A DNA stretch of 64,000 nt from Sphingomonas sp. Leaf230 (lineage in GTDB: Bacteria; Pseudomonadota; Alphaproteobacteria; Sphingomonadales; Sphingomonadaceae), in assembly GCF_001421745.1 (NCBI RefSeq), contig NZ_LMKW01000012.1, positions 177,035-241,034 on the forward strand, given 5' to 3'. Position numbers and translations under genes: made by a program. The notes under the pieces are model-generated. The model was given only the letters and a program-made list of their open reading frames with translations. It was not told the origin of the DNA and did not search any database. Shown here in pieces: positions 30,476-38,384 of the stretch. The stretch's first letter is position 1; every line of letters begins with the position of its first letter.

Positions 30476-30721
30476 TTAGTCCTGCTTCAGTTTTGCGACC
30501 GCGTCGACCAGCTGGCCGACCGTCTCGATCTCGGCCTGCATGTTCATCGTGATGATGATGTCGAACTCGTCCTCGATCGCGGCGACGAAATCCATGACGG
30601 TCAGGCTGTCCCACTCCAAGTCGCCCTGGAACGTCGTCGCATCGGTCAGCGGCGCGTTCTTCTTGTTGAACGGCTCGATCTGCGCGGTGACGGTGTCGTA
30701 GATCTGCTGGCGGTCGCTCAT
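30476..30721 (-). CDS. Acyl carrier protein of the sphingolipid locus
   Basis: An 81-residue acyl carrier protein with the phosphopantetheine site at S39 in WDSLTVMDF. It differs from the housekeeping AcpP (no adjacent fab genes), and it lies between spt and the ceramide-reductase-like gene, the same arrangement as AcpR in the Caulobacter sphingolipid cluster. It probably delivers the acyl chain to serine palmitoyltransferase (established role of this locus type, inferred here). Confidence 0.92.
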   Translation of the reverse strand: MSDRQQIYDTVTAQIEPFNKKNAPLTDATTFQGDLEWDSLTVMDFVAAIEDEFDIIITMNMQAEIETVGQLVDAVAKLKQD

Positions 30722-30779
30722 CGTAATCCTTCCGGGTGTCGGCGCAGTCCTGACAGGGAATTGCGGCGGCTTTTCGGCG

Positions 30780-31679
30780 CTATAGCAGCCCGGCGGCGCG
30801 ATACCACGCCGCGGTTTGCGCGAGCGCCTGAGGAGTCGGGACAGACGGCGTCCACAGTGAGACCGGCGGCGGCTTGTGCGAGACCCAGTCGGGGTGGCAG
30901 AAATAACCGACCCGGTCGCGCGTCAACTTGGCCTTGCTACGACGGACGAGCCGGTCGGCAGCGGACGCGAGCTTCAGGAGCGCCCGGGGCGTCGAGAAGA
31001 CCTTGACCGGCTTCCCGACTGCCACGCCGATTGCTCGTGCGAAATCGCGATTGTCCCAACCGTTCGGCACCCCGTCGTCGGGCTCCATGATCGACGGCGC
31101 ATCGGCACTCTCGGCAAGGGCGAGCAGCAGCGTGGTCAGGTCCTCGACATACAGCAGCGAGACGCGTGTGCCGGCCGGGGGCATCGGCAGATACCCCGAC
31201 CGTGCCGCCTTGAAGAGATCGAGCAGGTCGTGATCGCGCGGGCCGAAGATCGCGGGCGGGCGGACGATCGTCCAGTCCAGCCCCGACGTCTGCACGCGCG
31301 TTTCCGCTTCGGCCTTGGACCAGCCGTAATTCGACAGCGTCGGCTCGCGTGCGGCGAGCGAGGAGACGTGGACGAAGCGGCGAATGCCGGCCGCCCGCGT
31401 CGCCTGAAGGATGCCTTCGGTTCCGGCGACGTTACCCTCGGCAAAGCCCGCACGGTTGGCCGCGTTGACGACACCGGCGACGTGGATCACCACATCCGCG
31501 CCCTCGACCAGCGTCGCGAGGCTCTTAGGCCGATCAAGCGCGCCTTCGATCCAGGTCACACCGATGCGCTTGGCCTGCGGCTTCCGCGCGAGCGCACGGA
31601 CGGTGTGGCCGGTCTCCAGCGCGTGGTCGATCAGATGGCTGCCGACGAACCCGGTGCCGCCGGTGATGGCCAGGATCAT
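30780..31679 (-). CDS. cerR: NAD(P)-dependent epimerase/dehydratase-family protein, probable ceramide reductase
   Basis: A 299-residue extended short-chain dehydrogenase. The Rossmann signature GGTGFVGSHLI is at residues 7-17 and the catalytic YxxxK is in NYGWSKAEAE; HVSSLAAREP supplies the upstream Ser. In Caulobacter a homologue in the same position (next to acp and spt) acts as ceramide reductase CerR on the 3-keto group; this assignment rests on context and family. It lies 58 nt upstream of acp. Confidence 0.82.
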   Translation of the reverse strand: MILAITGGTGFVGSHLIDHALETGHTVRALARKPQAKRIGVTWIEGALDRPKSLATLVEGADVVIHVAGVVNAANRAGFAEGNVAGTEGILQATRAAGIRRFVHVSSLAAREPTLSNYGWSKAEAETRVQTSGLDWTIVRPPAIFGPRDHDLLDLFKAARSGYLPMPPAGTRVSLLYVEDLTTLLLALAESADAPSIMEPDDGVPNGWDNRDFARAIGVAVGKPVKVFSTPRALLKLASAADRLVRRSKAKLTRDRVGYFCHPDWVSHKPPPVSLWTPSVPTPQALAQTAAWYRAAGLL

Positions 31680-31710
31680 GACGGAGCTCCCGAGGTAGCA
31701 GTAGAAGTAT

Positions 31711-31765
31711 GTTCACCCGCGAAGGCGGGTGCCCAGTCTGGGCACCCGCCTTCGCGGGTGAACAA
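31711..31765. repeat. Palindromic repeat, family A copy 2
   Basis: A perfectly symmetrical copy: GTTCACCCGCGAAGGCGGGT / ACCCGCCTTCGCGGGTGAAC around GCCCAGTCTGGGC. Lies between proB and cerR. Confidence 0.93.
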
Positions 31766-31776
31766 GGCCCGGCCGA

Positions 31777-32874
31777 TCATACGAGCGCCAGGTGATTGCG
31801 GTGCACCAGCGCGGATCTTGGAGCGTACCCAAGGATCGCCGCATGGTCGTCGCTATGCCGGCCGAGCAAGCGTACGGTATCGGCCGCATCATACTCCGCA
31901 AGGCCCCGCGCGACAGTCCCAGCAGGCCCTTCGATCGTCACCAGATCGCCGCGAGAGAAAACCCCATCGATCCGGGTCGCACCAGTGGCGAGCAGACTCC
32001 GACCCTGTCCGAGCGCTGCCGCAGCCCCGGCATCGACATGGATCGAGCCCTTTGCGGTCAGGCCGCCCGCCAACCAAGCTTTCCGCGCGGACGCGGTGCG
32101 TTCGGCGGTGAAGAACGTATGGCGGGCAGGGGTGGACAGCGGATGCTCGATCCGCCCCGACGCGATCGCCAGCGGAATACCAGCGCCGGTCGCTATCCGC
32201 GCCGCGGCGATCTTCGAGGCCATCCCGCCCGAACCCATTCCCGAGCCCGACCCATCGTCCGCCATCCCGGCCACCGCATCGATCCGCGGCACGCTGGCGA
32301 TATGGGTAGCGGACGGATCGGTATGCGGATTGGCGGTGTAGAGCCCGTCGACGTCGGACAGCAGGATCACCCCCTGCGCGCCGGCGGCTTGCGCGACGCG
32401 GGCGGCGAGGCGGTCATTGTCGCCGAACCGGATTTCCTCGGTCGCGACGCTGTCGTTCTCGTTGATGACCGGCACGACCTTCAGCGACAACAGCCGGTTT
32501 AGCGTCGCGGCGGCGTTGAGATAGCGGCGCCGGTCTTCGAGATCGTCCAGCGTGACGAGGATCTGCGCCGCGTTAAGCCCCTGCGCGGCGAGCAGTTCGG
32601 CCCAGACCTGGCTGAGCGCGATCTGGCCGGTAGCCGCCGCGGCCTGCGCGTCTTCGAGACTGGCGCGGCCACCCTTTGCGAGACCAAGCCGGCGCGCGCC
32701 CAAGGCGATCGCGCCAGACGACACGATCGCGACCTGCTGGCCTTCACCAGCCCGTGCAGCAATGTCGGCCACGAGACCGGTCAGCCACTCCCGCCGAACG
32801 CTCCCGTCCGGATCGACCAGCAACGCCGATCCGATCTTCACGATCAGCCGGGGGCAAGACGACGGTGGAAACAT
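31777..32874 (-). CDS. proB: Glutamate 5-kinase
   Basis: A 365-residue glutamate 5-kinase for the first step of proline synthesis. The amino-acid kinase domain starts LIVKIGSALLV and contains IVSSGAIALGA, VPVINENDSV and FGDNDRLAARVA; GSGMGSGGMASKIAAARIA follows. The C-terminal PUA domain begins around GRSLLATGATRIDGVFSRGD. ATG 32874 is chosen; a GTG one codon earlier is also possible. proA is not in the window. Confidence 0.97.
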   Translation of the reverse strand: MFPPSSCPRLIVKIGSALLVDPDGSVRREWLTGLVADIAARAGEGQQVAIVSSGAIALGARRLGLAKGGRASLEDAQAAAATGQIALSQVWAELLAAQGLNAAQILVTLDDLEDRRRYLNAAATLNRLLSLKVVPVINENDSVATEEIRFGDNDRLAARVAQAAGAQGVILLSDVDGLYTANPHTDPSATHIASVPRIDAVAGMADDGSGSGMGSGGMASKIAAARIATGAGIPLAIASGRIEHPLSTPARHTFFTAERTASARKAWLAGGLTAKGSIHVDAGAAAALGQGRSLLATGATRIDGVFSRGDLVTIEGPAGTVARGLAEYDAADTVRLLGRHSDDHAAILGYAPRSALVHRNHLALV

Positions 32875-32882
32875 CACGCATT

Positions 32883-32974
32883 CCCCTCCCGCTTGCGGGA
32901 GGGGTTAGGGGAGGGGCGGGCGTGACCTGTCGGCAAGAAAGCCCTCCCCCGACCCCTCCCGCAAGCGGGAGGGG
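32883..32974. repeat. Palindromic repeat, family C copy 3
   Basis: Arms CCCCTCCCGCTTGCGGGAGG and CCTCCCGCAAGCGGGAGGGG with the GGTTAGGGGAGGG inner part. Lies between obgE and proB in the same transcription direction. Confidence 0.9.
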
Positions 32975-32990
32975 AGAAATCGAAAGCCCA

Positions 32991-33013
32991 CCCTCTCCCC
33001 GCAGGGGAGAGGG
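32991..33013. repeat. Short palindrome, family F-like
   Basis: CCCTCTCCCC / GGGGAGAGGG with a 3-nt loop, 12 nt beyond the obgE stop. It equals one arm of the family F repeats and may act as an obgE terminator. Confidence 0.7.
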
Positions 33014-33025
33014 TTAAGCAAGACG

Positions 33026-34072
33026 TCAGAGCGGCGACCATGCGACCGGCACTTCGCCTTCTTCCAGTTCCTTCGCCGCGCCCGGTGCCGGCCCGATCGC
33101 CTCGATCAGCTGGTCCAGCACCGCTTCGATACCAGCGCCGCTCGCGCCCGAAATCGCCATCACCTCGGCACCGCTGGCTTCCGCCAGTTCCGCCGACAAC
33201 GCCGCGATCAGCTCGGGATCGAGCATGTCGATCTTGTTCAGCGCGACGATCACCTTCTTGTCGGTGAGCCCCTCGCCGTAATTCTCCAGCTCGTCGCGCA
33301 CGATCCGGTACGATTCGGCCACGTCACGGTCGTTCGCATCGACCAGATGCAGCAGCACCCGGCACCGCTCGATATGCCCGAGGAACCGATCGCCGATCCC
33401 AGCACCCTCGGCCGCACCCTGGATCAGCCCCGGAATGTCCGCGACCACGAACTCGCGCTGCTTGTGGCGCACCACGCCCAGCTGCGGCCGCGTCGTCGTG
33501 AAGGCATATTCGCCGACCTTCGCCTGCGCGTTCGTCACCTGATTGATGAAGGTCGACTTGCCCGCATTCGGCAAGCCGACGAGGCCCGCGTCCGCAAGCA
33601 GCTTCAGCCGTAGCCAGACCCACGCCTCGCCGAACGGCCAGCCGGTGCCGTGCTGGCGCGGGGTACGATTGGTCGAGGTCTTGTAGCTCGCATTGCCGCG
33701 CCCGCCATCGCCACCGCGGAACAGCACTTCGCTTTGGCCGACCTCGGTGAAGTCGATCAGCACCTCTTCCTTGTCCTCCGACAGCACCTGCGTGCCGAGC
33801 GGAACGCGGATGACGAGGTCCTTGCCACCCGCGCCGGTGCGGTTCGAACCCGACCCGCCCGAACCGCGCGGCGCACGGAAATGCTGCGTGTAGCGGAAGT
33901 CGATCAACGTGTTCAGGCCGGCGATGCATTCGAACACGATGTCGCCGCCCTTGCCGCCATTGCCGCCATCGGGGCCGCCATATTCGATATATTTCTCGCG
34001 GCGGAAGCTGACGGCACCGGGGCCGCCCTCACCCGAACGTACGTAGATCTTGGCTTGGTCTAGAAAATGCAT
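33026..34072 (-). CDS. obgE: GTPase Obg/CgtA
   Basis: A 348-residue Obg GTPase, essential for 50S assembly and stress signalling. The glycine-rich OBG domain occupies residues 1-158 (FRREKYIEYGGPDGGNGGKGGD); the GTPase domain has G1 GLPNAGKST, G3 DIPGL and G4 NKID. The protein ends soon after the G domain. In many bacteria it follows rpmA/rplU; here it is separated from them by about 2.6 kb carrying a TetR regulator, a PF10118 protein, repeats and a GNAT gene. Confidence 0.97.
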   Translation of the reverse strand: MHFLDQAKIYVRSGEGGPGAVSFRREKYIEYGGPDGGNGGKGGDIVFECIAGLNTLIDFRYTQHFRAPRGSGGSGSNRTGAGGKDLVIRVPLGTQVLSEDKEEVLIDFTEVGQSEVLFRGGDGGRGNASYKTSTNRTPRQHGTGWPFGEAWVWLRLKLLADAGLVGLPNAGKSTFINQVTNAQAKVGEYAFTTTRPQLGVVRHKQREFVVADIPGLIQGAAEGAGIGDRFLGHIERCRVLLHLVDANDRDVAESYRIVRDELENYGEGLTDKKVIVALNKIDMLDPELIAALSAELAEASGAEVMAISGASGAGIEAVLDQLIEAIGPAPGAAKELEEGEVPVAWSPL

Positions 34073-34138
34073 CGCCGCCCCATAGCGAAATTGGCGAAAA
34101 TCTCCACCCTCTGCGATTCGCCCCTCGATCCGGAGCGT

Positions 34139-34738
34139 TCAGCAGCGGGCAGGGGCGGCGGCGTCCTTGCTGGCAAGCAGCGCATCGAGCGCCAGTTCGC
34201 GCGCCTTGCCGACCGGCAGCCCCAGCGCGCGCGCCATCGGTGCCCCCATCAACGCGTCACCAAGCGCCATCAGCACCAGCGTCAGCGTCTGTTCCTGGAT
34301 CGGCTGGTCCCCGGGCATGTCGCCCTCCGCCAGTTCGTCGACGAGGTCGTGAATAGCGGTCAGGATCGGATCGAGCGCATTGGTATTGCCCGACAGGATC
34401 ATCCAGCTCGCCAGCGCCCCCGCGCCGCCCTTGCCGAACGCGTCGAAGGTCATTTCCACCACCTCGCGCGGATCAAGCTCGCCCGCCCGCACGCGCAGAA
34501 CCGCTGCGCCGATGGTGCCGACGATGTCCGCCGCCATCCGCGTGATCAGCGCGGTATGCAGCGCCTCCGCCGAGCCGAAATGGTGGAGCAAATTGGCGTG
34601 CGTACGCCCGACGCGGCCTGCCACGGCCTTCAGCGTGACGGCGCTTGGGCCACTCTCGACGAGCAGGGTCCGCGCGGCCTCGACGGCGGCTTCACGCGAT
34701 TCGGTGGGGGAGAGTCGCTTGCGCGGAGTTGACGTCAC
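34139..34738 (-). CDS. TetR family transcriptional regulator
   Basis: A 199-residue TetR-type repressor. The N-terminal HTH lies in EAARTLLVESGPSAVTLKAVAGRVGRTHANLLHHFGSAEAL (residues about 20-60, in parts); the C-terminal ligand domain is poorly conserved. Start is GTG 34738. It is divergent from the PF10118 gene, and a TTACAT-CA-ATGTAA palindrome lies in the shared 63-nt intergenic region, so it probably represses itself and that neighbour. Ligand unknown. Confidence 0.9.
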   Translation of the reverse strand: MTSTPRKRLSPTESREAAVEAARTLLVESGPSAVTLKAVAGRVGRTHANLLHHFGSAEALHTALITRMAADIVGTIGAAVLRVRAGELDPREVVEMTFDAFGKGGAGALASWMILSGNTNALDPILTAIHDLVDELAEGDMPGDQPIQEQTLTLVLMALGDALMGAPMARALGLPVGKARELALDALLASKDAAAPARC

Positions 34739-34754
34739 GGACCGGGAAACCTAT

Positions 34755-34768
34755 TTACATCAATGTAA
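34755..34768. promoter_or_regulatory. Putative TetR operator
   Basis: A perfect TTACAT / ATGTAA repeat with a 2-nt centre lies between the divergent TetR and PF10118 genes, 17 nt from the regulator start codon. Binding is inferred from symmetry and position. Confidence 0.6.
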
Positions 34769-34801
34769 GTAACGAGTGTTCATTCCTGTTTGGAGGTTTC
34801 C

Positions 34802-35671
34802 GTGGCGAAAGCAACCACGCCTGCCGATCTGACGATCACCCCGCGCGACCGCCGCTTCGGCCGCGGTGCCGCGATTCGCCGTTGGTGGCTGAACGACGAT
34901 CCCATTGCGACCGCGTTCTACAACGCGCTGTCGGTGACGTTCCCTAAGGGCGAGGGCTATTTCGTCGACAGCGTCAGGAAGTTCCGCGAGGGCACGCCAC
35001 CGAAACTCCACGCCGAGATCAACGCCTTCATCAAGCAGGAGGTGATCCACACCCGCGAGCACGTCGCGTTCAACCGCCACGTGACCGACCAGGGCTACGA
35101 CGTCGCGCCGTTGATCGTGGATGTCGACGCGGCACTGGCCTTGACCAAGGGGCGGCCTGCAATTGCGAGCCTCGCCGCCACCACCGCACTCGAGCATTTC
35201 ACCGCGATGCTGGCGCACGAGCTGATCGCCAACCCGAAGCACCTCGCGGGCGGCGATCAGCAGGCGGCGGCGCTGTGGCTGTGGCATGCGGCCGAGGAGA
35301 TCGAGCACAAGGGCGTCGCCTACGACACGTGGCTGCACGCGACTCGTGACTGGCCACGGATCACGCGCTGGCGGGTGAAGTCGCTGGTGATGCTGATCAC
35401 GACGTGGCGCTTCTTCACCGGACGTGCGCGGGGGATGGCGGAACTGCTGCGGCAGGACGGGCTGACCGGGCCTCGCATATGGGCGCGGATGGCGTGGTAC
35501 GCGTTCGGCAACCCGGGGATGGCGCGCAAGATCGCGGGCGTCTGGGCGGGGTATTTCCTGCCGGGGTTCCATCCCTGGAAGCATGACGATCGCGCGCTGA
35601 TCGGCTTGGCGGAGAGCGAGTACGAGGCGGCGGTGTTGCCGGTTGCTAAGCGGGTGGTGGCGGTAGCGTAG
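34802..35671 (+). CDS. PF10118-family metal-dependent hydrolase
   Basis: A 289-residue protein of the PF10118 family, annotated as metal-dependent hydrolases and resembling ferritin-like di-iron proteins. Metal-binding candidates are the repeated E/H motifs EVIHTREHVAF (about residues 80-90), LEHFTAMLAHE (about 130-140) and HAAEEIEHKGVAYD (about 165-178). Start GTG 34802 is chosen for GGAGG 5 nt upstream; a TTG at 34790 overlaps that site. Probably controlled by the divergent TetR protein. Reaction unknown. Confidence 0.87.
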   Translation: MAKATTPADLTITPRDRRFGRGAAIRRWWLNDDPIATAFYNALSVTFPKGEGYFVDSVRKFREGTPPKLHAEINAFIKQEVIHTREHVAFNRHVTDQGYDVAPLIVDVDAALALTKGRPAIASLAATTALEHFTAMLAHELIANPKHLAGGDQQAAALWLWHAAEEIEHKGVAYDTWLHATRDWPRITRWRVKSLVMLITTWRFFTGRARGMAELLRQDGLTGPRIWARMAWYAFGNPGMARKIAGVWAGYFLPGFHPWKHDDRALIGLAESEYEAAVLPVAKRVVAVA

Positions 35672-35708
35672 TCGTCGCCGGACGAGCACGGGCGGTTCCC
35701 CTTTCTAG

Positions 35709-35788
35709 TTCTCCCGCGAAGGCGGGAGCCCAGGATACCAAACGCCACCGCCCGTGATTCCTGGCCCCCCGCCTTCGCGGGGGAACAG
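35709..35788. repeat. Palindromic repeat, family A copy 3 (variant centre)
   Basis: Arms CTCCCGCGAAGGCGGGAGCC and CCCCGCCTTCGCGGGGGAAC, but the centre is longer (about 35 nt) than in other family A copies. Followed at 35846 by a family B copy. Confidence 0.85.
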
Positions 35789-35845
35789 TTGGGGGGCGTA
35801 CCCACGCGAAGGCGCCTCCTTGATAGGGCACCACCTAAACAACGG

Positions 35846-35955
35846 CACCACCCAGGCGAAGGCCGGGGCCCAATTGGGGAGCGTTGCTAACGGAGTACAT
35901 CGCTCCGTTACTGCGACCTTTCCAATTGGGCCCCGGCCTTCGCCGGGGTGGTGCG
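35846..35955. repeat. Palindromic repeat, family B copy 2
   Basis: GGCGAAGGCCGGGGCCCAAT and ATTGGGCCCCGGCCTTCGCC arms; the centre also contains an internal hairpin, AACGGAG / CTCCGTT. Together with the family A copy this explains the 309-bp gap between the PF10118 and GNAT genes. Confidence 0.92.
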
Positions 35956-35981
35956 CGATCGTACGACGACGGTGCTGCGAC

Positions 35982-36527
35982 TCACGCCGCCAAAGGCATC
36001 GGCGCACATCGATCGTCATCCAGGTCCAGCTCGAACATCACCGCAGGCGCCTCGCCCCTACGCCCACGCGAAGCCCGCGCCTCAACCCGCCCCGTAGGCC
36101 GAAACCCGAGCTTCGCCAGCACGTGCCCCGACGCCGGGTTATCCACGAAATGAAAAGCATCCAGCCGCCGCAAGCCCAGCGCATGCCGCGCCATCGCCAC
36201 CACCGCCTCGCCAGCCTCGGTCGCATACCCACGGCCCCAGGCGTCAGGCGCCAGCCAATAGCCGAGTTCATGCCCCGCGTCCGCCGCGCGGATACCGATC
36301 CCGCCAACGAGTCGCGGCGTGCCCGCTTCCATCGTCTCGATCATGAAATGGGGGTCGTGTGGCCCACGTGGCTGCGCCAGAAACGCCTCGGCATCCCCCA
36401 GCGCATACGGCCAAGGCGCCCGCGCCAGCTTGGCGACCACCGACTCATGGCCGATCGCCCGCGCCAGTGCAGGCGCATCTTCCGGCCAACCCGGCCGCAA
36501 TGTCAGTCTCTTGGTGCGCGCGAACAC
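35982..36527 (-). CDS. GNAT family N-acetyltransferase, RimJ/RimL-like
   Basis: A 181-residue acetyltransferase of the RimJ/RimL type (Acetyltransf_3). N-terminal TKRLTLRPGWPEDAPALA is characteristic; the acetyl-CoA site lies in ELGYWLAPDAWGRGYATEAGEAVV (about residues 88-111), and NPASGHVLAKLGFRPTGR is the C-terminal motif. Substrate unknown. Flanked by repeats downstream and by rpmA upstream in the same direction, but separated by a strong terminator. Confidence 0.9.
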   Translation of the reverse strand: MFARTKRLTLRPGWPEDAPALARAIGHESVVAKLARAPWPYALGDAEAFLAQPRGPHDPHFMIETMEAGTPRLVGGIGIRAADAGHELGYWLAPDAWGRGYATEAGEAVVAMARHALGLRRLDAFHFVDNPASGHVLAKLGFRPTGRVEARASRGRRGEAPAVMFELDLDDDRCAPMPLAA

Positions 36528-36613
36528 GGCTCTACTCCTATCGCGTCATTGGCTGCGCGCATGCCACGTCGGGATGACGGGACCGCGACAGCCGCGTGGA
36601 GGGAGCAATAAAA

Positions 36614-36642
36614 AAGGGAGCCGGGGTGACCCGTCTCCCTTG
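36614..36642 (-). terminator. Rho-independent terminator of rplU-rpmA
   Basis: On the minus strand AAGGGAG and CTCCCTT close a hairpin with an inner GGG/CCC pair, followed by TTTTATT. Lies about 60 nt past the rpmA stop. Confidence 0.9.
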
Positions 36643-36702
36643 TTCAGGTTCGCTTTCGCGACCCGGGTCACCCTGGTGGGCAACCCGGATGGTTACCCGA
36701 TA

Positions 36703-36993
36703 TTATTCGGCTGCAGCTGCCATGTCAGCAGTGTCGTTCGCTGCCAGCTCGACCGAGCAGAATTTCCGTCCGAGTTTGCCCTGGCTGAACACGACGCGGC
36801 CATCGACCAGCGCGAACAGCGTATGATCGGTACCGATGCCGACGTTCGTGCCCGGGTAGAACTTCGTCCCGCGCTGACGCACGAGAATGTTGCCGGCGAC
36901 GCACGCCTGGCCACCGAACTTCTTGACGCCAAGGCGACGACCGGCCGAATCGCGACCGTTGCGCGAAGAGCCGCCTGCTTTCTTATGTGCCAT
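36703..36993 (-). CDS. rpmA: 50S ribosomal protein L27
   Basis: A 96-residue L27, whose N-terminal arm reaches the peptidyl transferase centre. Starts MAHKKAGGSSRNGRDSAGRR, with no N-terminal cleavage extension, followed by GVKKFGGQ, VRQRGTKFYPG and GRVVFS. A short acidic/Ala-rich C-terminal extension follows ELAANDTA. It lies 13 nt downstream of rplU. Confidence 0.98.
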   Translation of the reverse strand: MAHKKAGGSSRNGRDSAGRRLGVKKFGGQACVAGNILVRQRGTKFYPGTNVGIGTDHTLFALVDGRVVFSQGKLGRKFCSVELAANDTADMAAAAE

Positions 36994-37006
36994 CTGAAGC
37001 TACTCC

Positions 37007-37351
37007 TTATGCCTGAGCGGCCGGGGCATCAGCCTCGGTCTGCTTGGCGGTCTGGCCACCCACGGACACGATCTTCAGGATCGTGTGCTGCTGGCGATGG
37101 CCGTTCTTACGACGATAGTTATGACGACGACGCTTCTTGAAGACGATGACCTTGTCCGCCTTCGCCTGCGCGATGATCTCTGCAGCGACGACGAAGCCCT
37201 CGACGGACCGCAGCTCCGAGCCTTCGCCCGCCAGCAGAACGTCACCCAGCGTCACCGACGCACCTGCATCGCCCTCGATCTTCTCGATGACGATCTTATC
37301 TCCGGCGGCGACGCGATACTGCTTGCCGCCCGTGCGCACGACTGCGAACAT
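37007..37351 (-). CDS. rplU: 50S ribosomal protein L21
   Basis: A 114-residue L21. ATG 37351 (MFAVVRTGGKQYRV) gives the family N-terminus; a start four codons earlier is less likely. The rRNA-binding loop is in FKKRRRHNYRRKNGHRQ, and about 12 residues rich in Ala follow the usual end. First gene of rplU-rpmA. Confidence 0.98.
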   Translation of the reverse strand: MFAVVRTGGKQYRVAAGDKIVIEKIEGDAGASVTLGDVLLAGEGSELRSVEGFVVAAEIIAQAKADKVIVFKKRRRHNYRRKNGHRQQHTILKIVSVGGQTAKQTEADAPAAQA

Positions 37352-37507
37352 GGCCCTTGTCACTTTCCAAATACGTGTATCCCACGAACGCAGGGTCCGC
37401 CGGAAGAAGCCGGGCAGCTAAGCGAGGGGGGGAGAGTTGTCAACCGCGAAGGGGCGGGAAAGGGTGGTTTACCGCGAGGTGCTGCCCACAGGCGAGGCAG
37501 AGGATTG

Positions 37508-37562
37508 TTTCCCCGCGAAGGCGGGGACCCAGTCTGGGCTCCCGCCTTCGCGGGAGAACAAG
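37508..37562. repeat. Palindromic repeat, family A copy 4
   Basis: Arms CCCCGCGAAGGCGGGG and CCCGCCTTCGCGGG around ACCCAGTCTGGGCT, ending GAGAACAAG. Lies between hspQ and rplU. Confidence 0.93.
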
Positions 37563-37588
37563 CTTTTTACAAGCTAAGCGATTCGCCC

Positions 37589-37984
37589 TTAGTGCCGATG
37601 AACCTGCCGCAGCGCGTACCGACCATCCGCATATTCACTGAACAGCCCATCGATCGCCGGATGGTCGACCGGCTCGTCGCTATCGTCCGGCACTAAGTTC
37701 TGCTGGCTCACATAAGCGACGTAGCTCGACTCCATGTTCTCGGCGAGCAGATGGTAGAAAGGCTGGTCCTTGCGCGGACGAATGTCCTCGGGGATCGCTG
37801 CATACCATTCGTCGCTGTTCGCAAACACCGGGTCCACGTCGAAGATCACCCCGCGAAAATCGAACAGCCGATGCCGCACGACGTCGCCGATCGAGAAATT
37901 CGCATGCGAAACCGGCGGTGCGACCACCTCGGCGGGCACGATCGGGCGGGTGATGTCGTGAGCGATACTGTCGTGTCGGGGCAT
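37589..37984 (-). CDS. hspQ: HspQ/YccV-like heat shock protein
   Basis: A 131-residue member of the hemimethylated DNA-binding/HspQ family (YccV-like). The core domain begins FSIGDVVRHRLFDFRGVIFDVDPVF and includes QPFYHLLAENMESSYVAYVSQQNL. In E. coli the homologue is a specificity factor for Lon protease. ATG 37984 begins the conserved reading; the longer frame upstream overlaps the tRNA-Ser gene on the other strand and is rejected. Confidence 0.9.
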   Translation of the reverse strand: MPRHDSIAHDITRPIVPAEVVAPPVSHANFSIGDVVRHRLFDFRGVIFDVDPVFANSDEWYAAIPEDIRPRKDQPFYHLLAENMESSYVAYVSQQNLVPDDSDEPVDHPAIDGLFSEYADGRYALRQVHRH

Positions 37985-38140
37985 ATCGGCCAATTTAGGG
38001 TTTGTTTTGCGCCGCACAAGGAAAACGCGTCGAGCGGCGCTGGGAGCGCTCAAAACCCTCTTGCATCGCTGGGGCCCTTTCATTAGAGGCCGCGCTTCGA
38101 CCGATCGGAGGCGCTGTTCGCAGAGCTTCGGATGACCTGC

Positions 38141-38230
<90 letters not shown>

Positions 38231-38384
38231 TTTATTCCCTATACCACCGGACATTCGCCGTCAGGCGCACCCCCAATTAGGCGGTCCCACGCGCATACGG
38301 CGATGGCAATGCCCTCCGTCGCGGCCTAGACGATGGGCGGTACGATCGCCGCCGCGTCGTCGAGAAGGATGCCGCACCAAGCCT

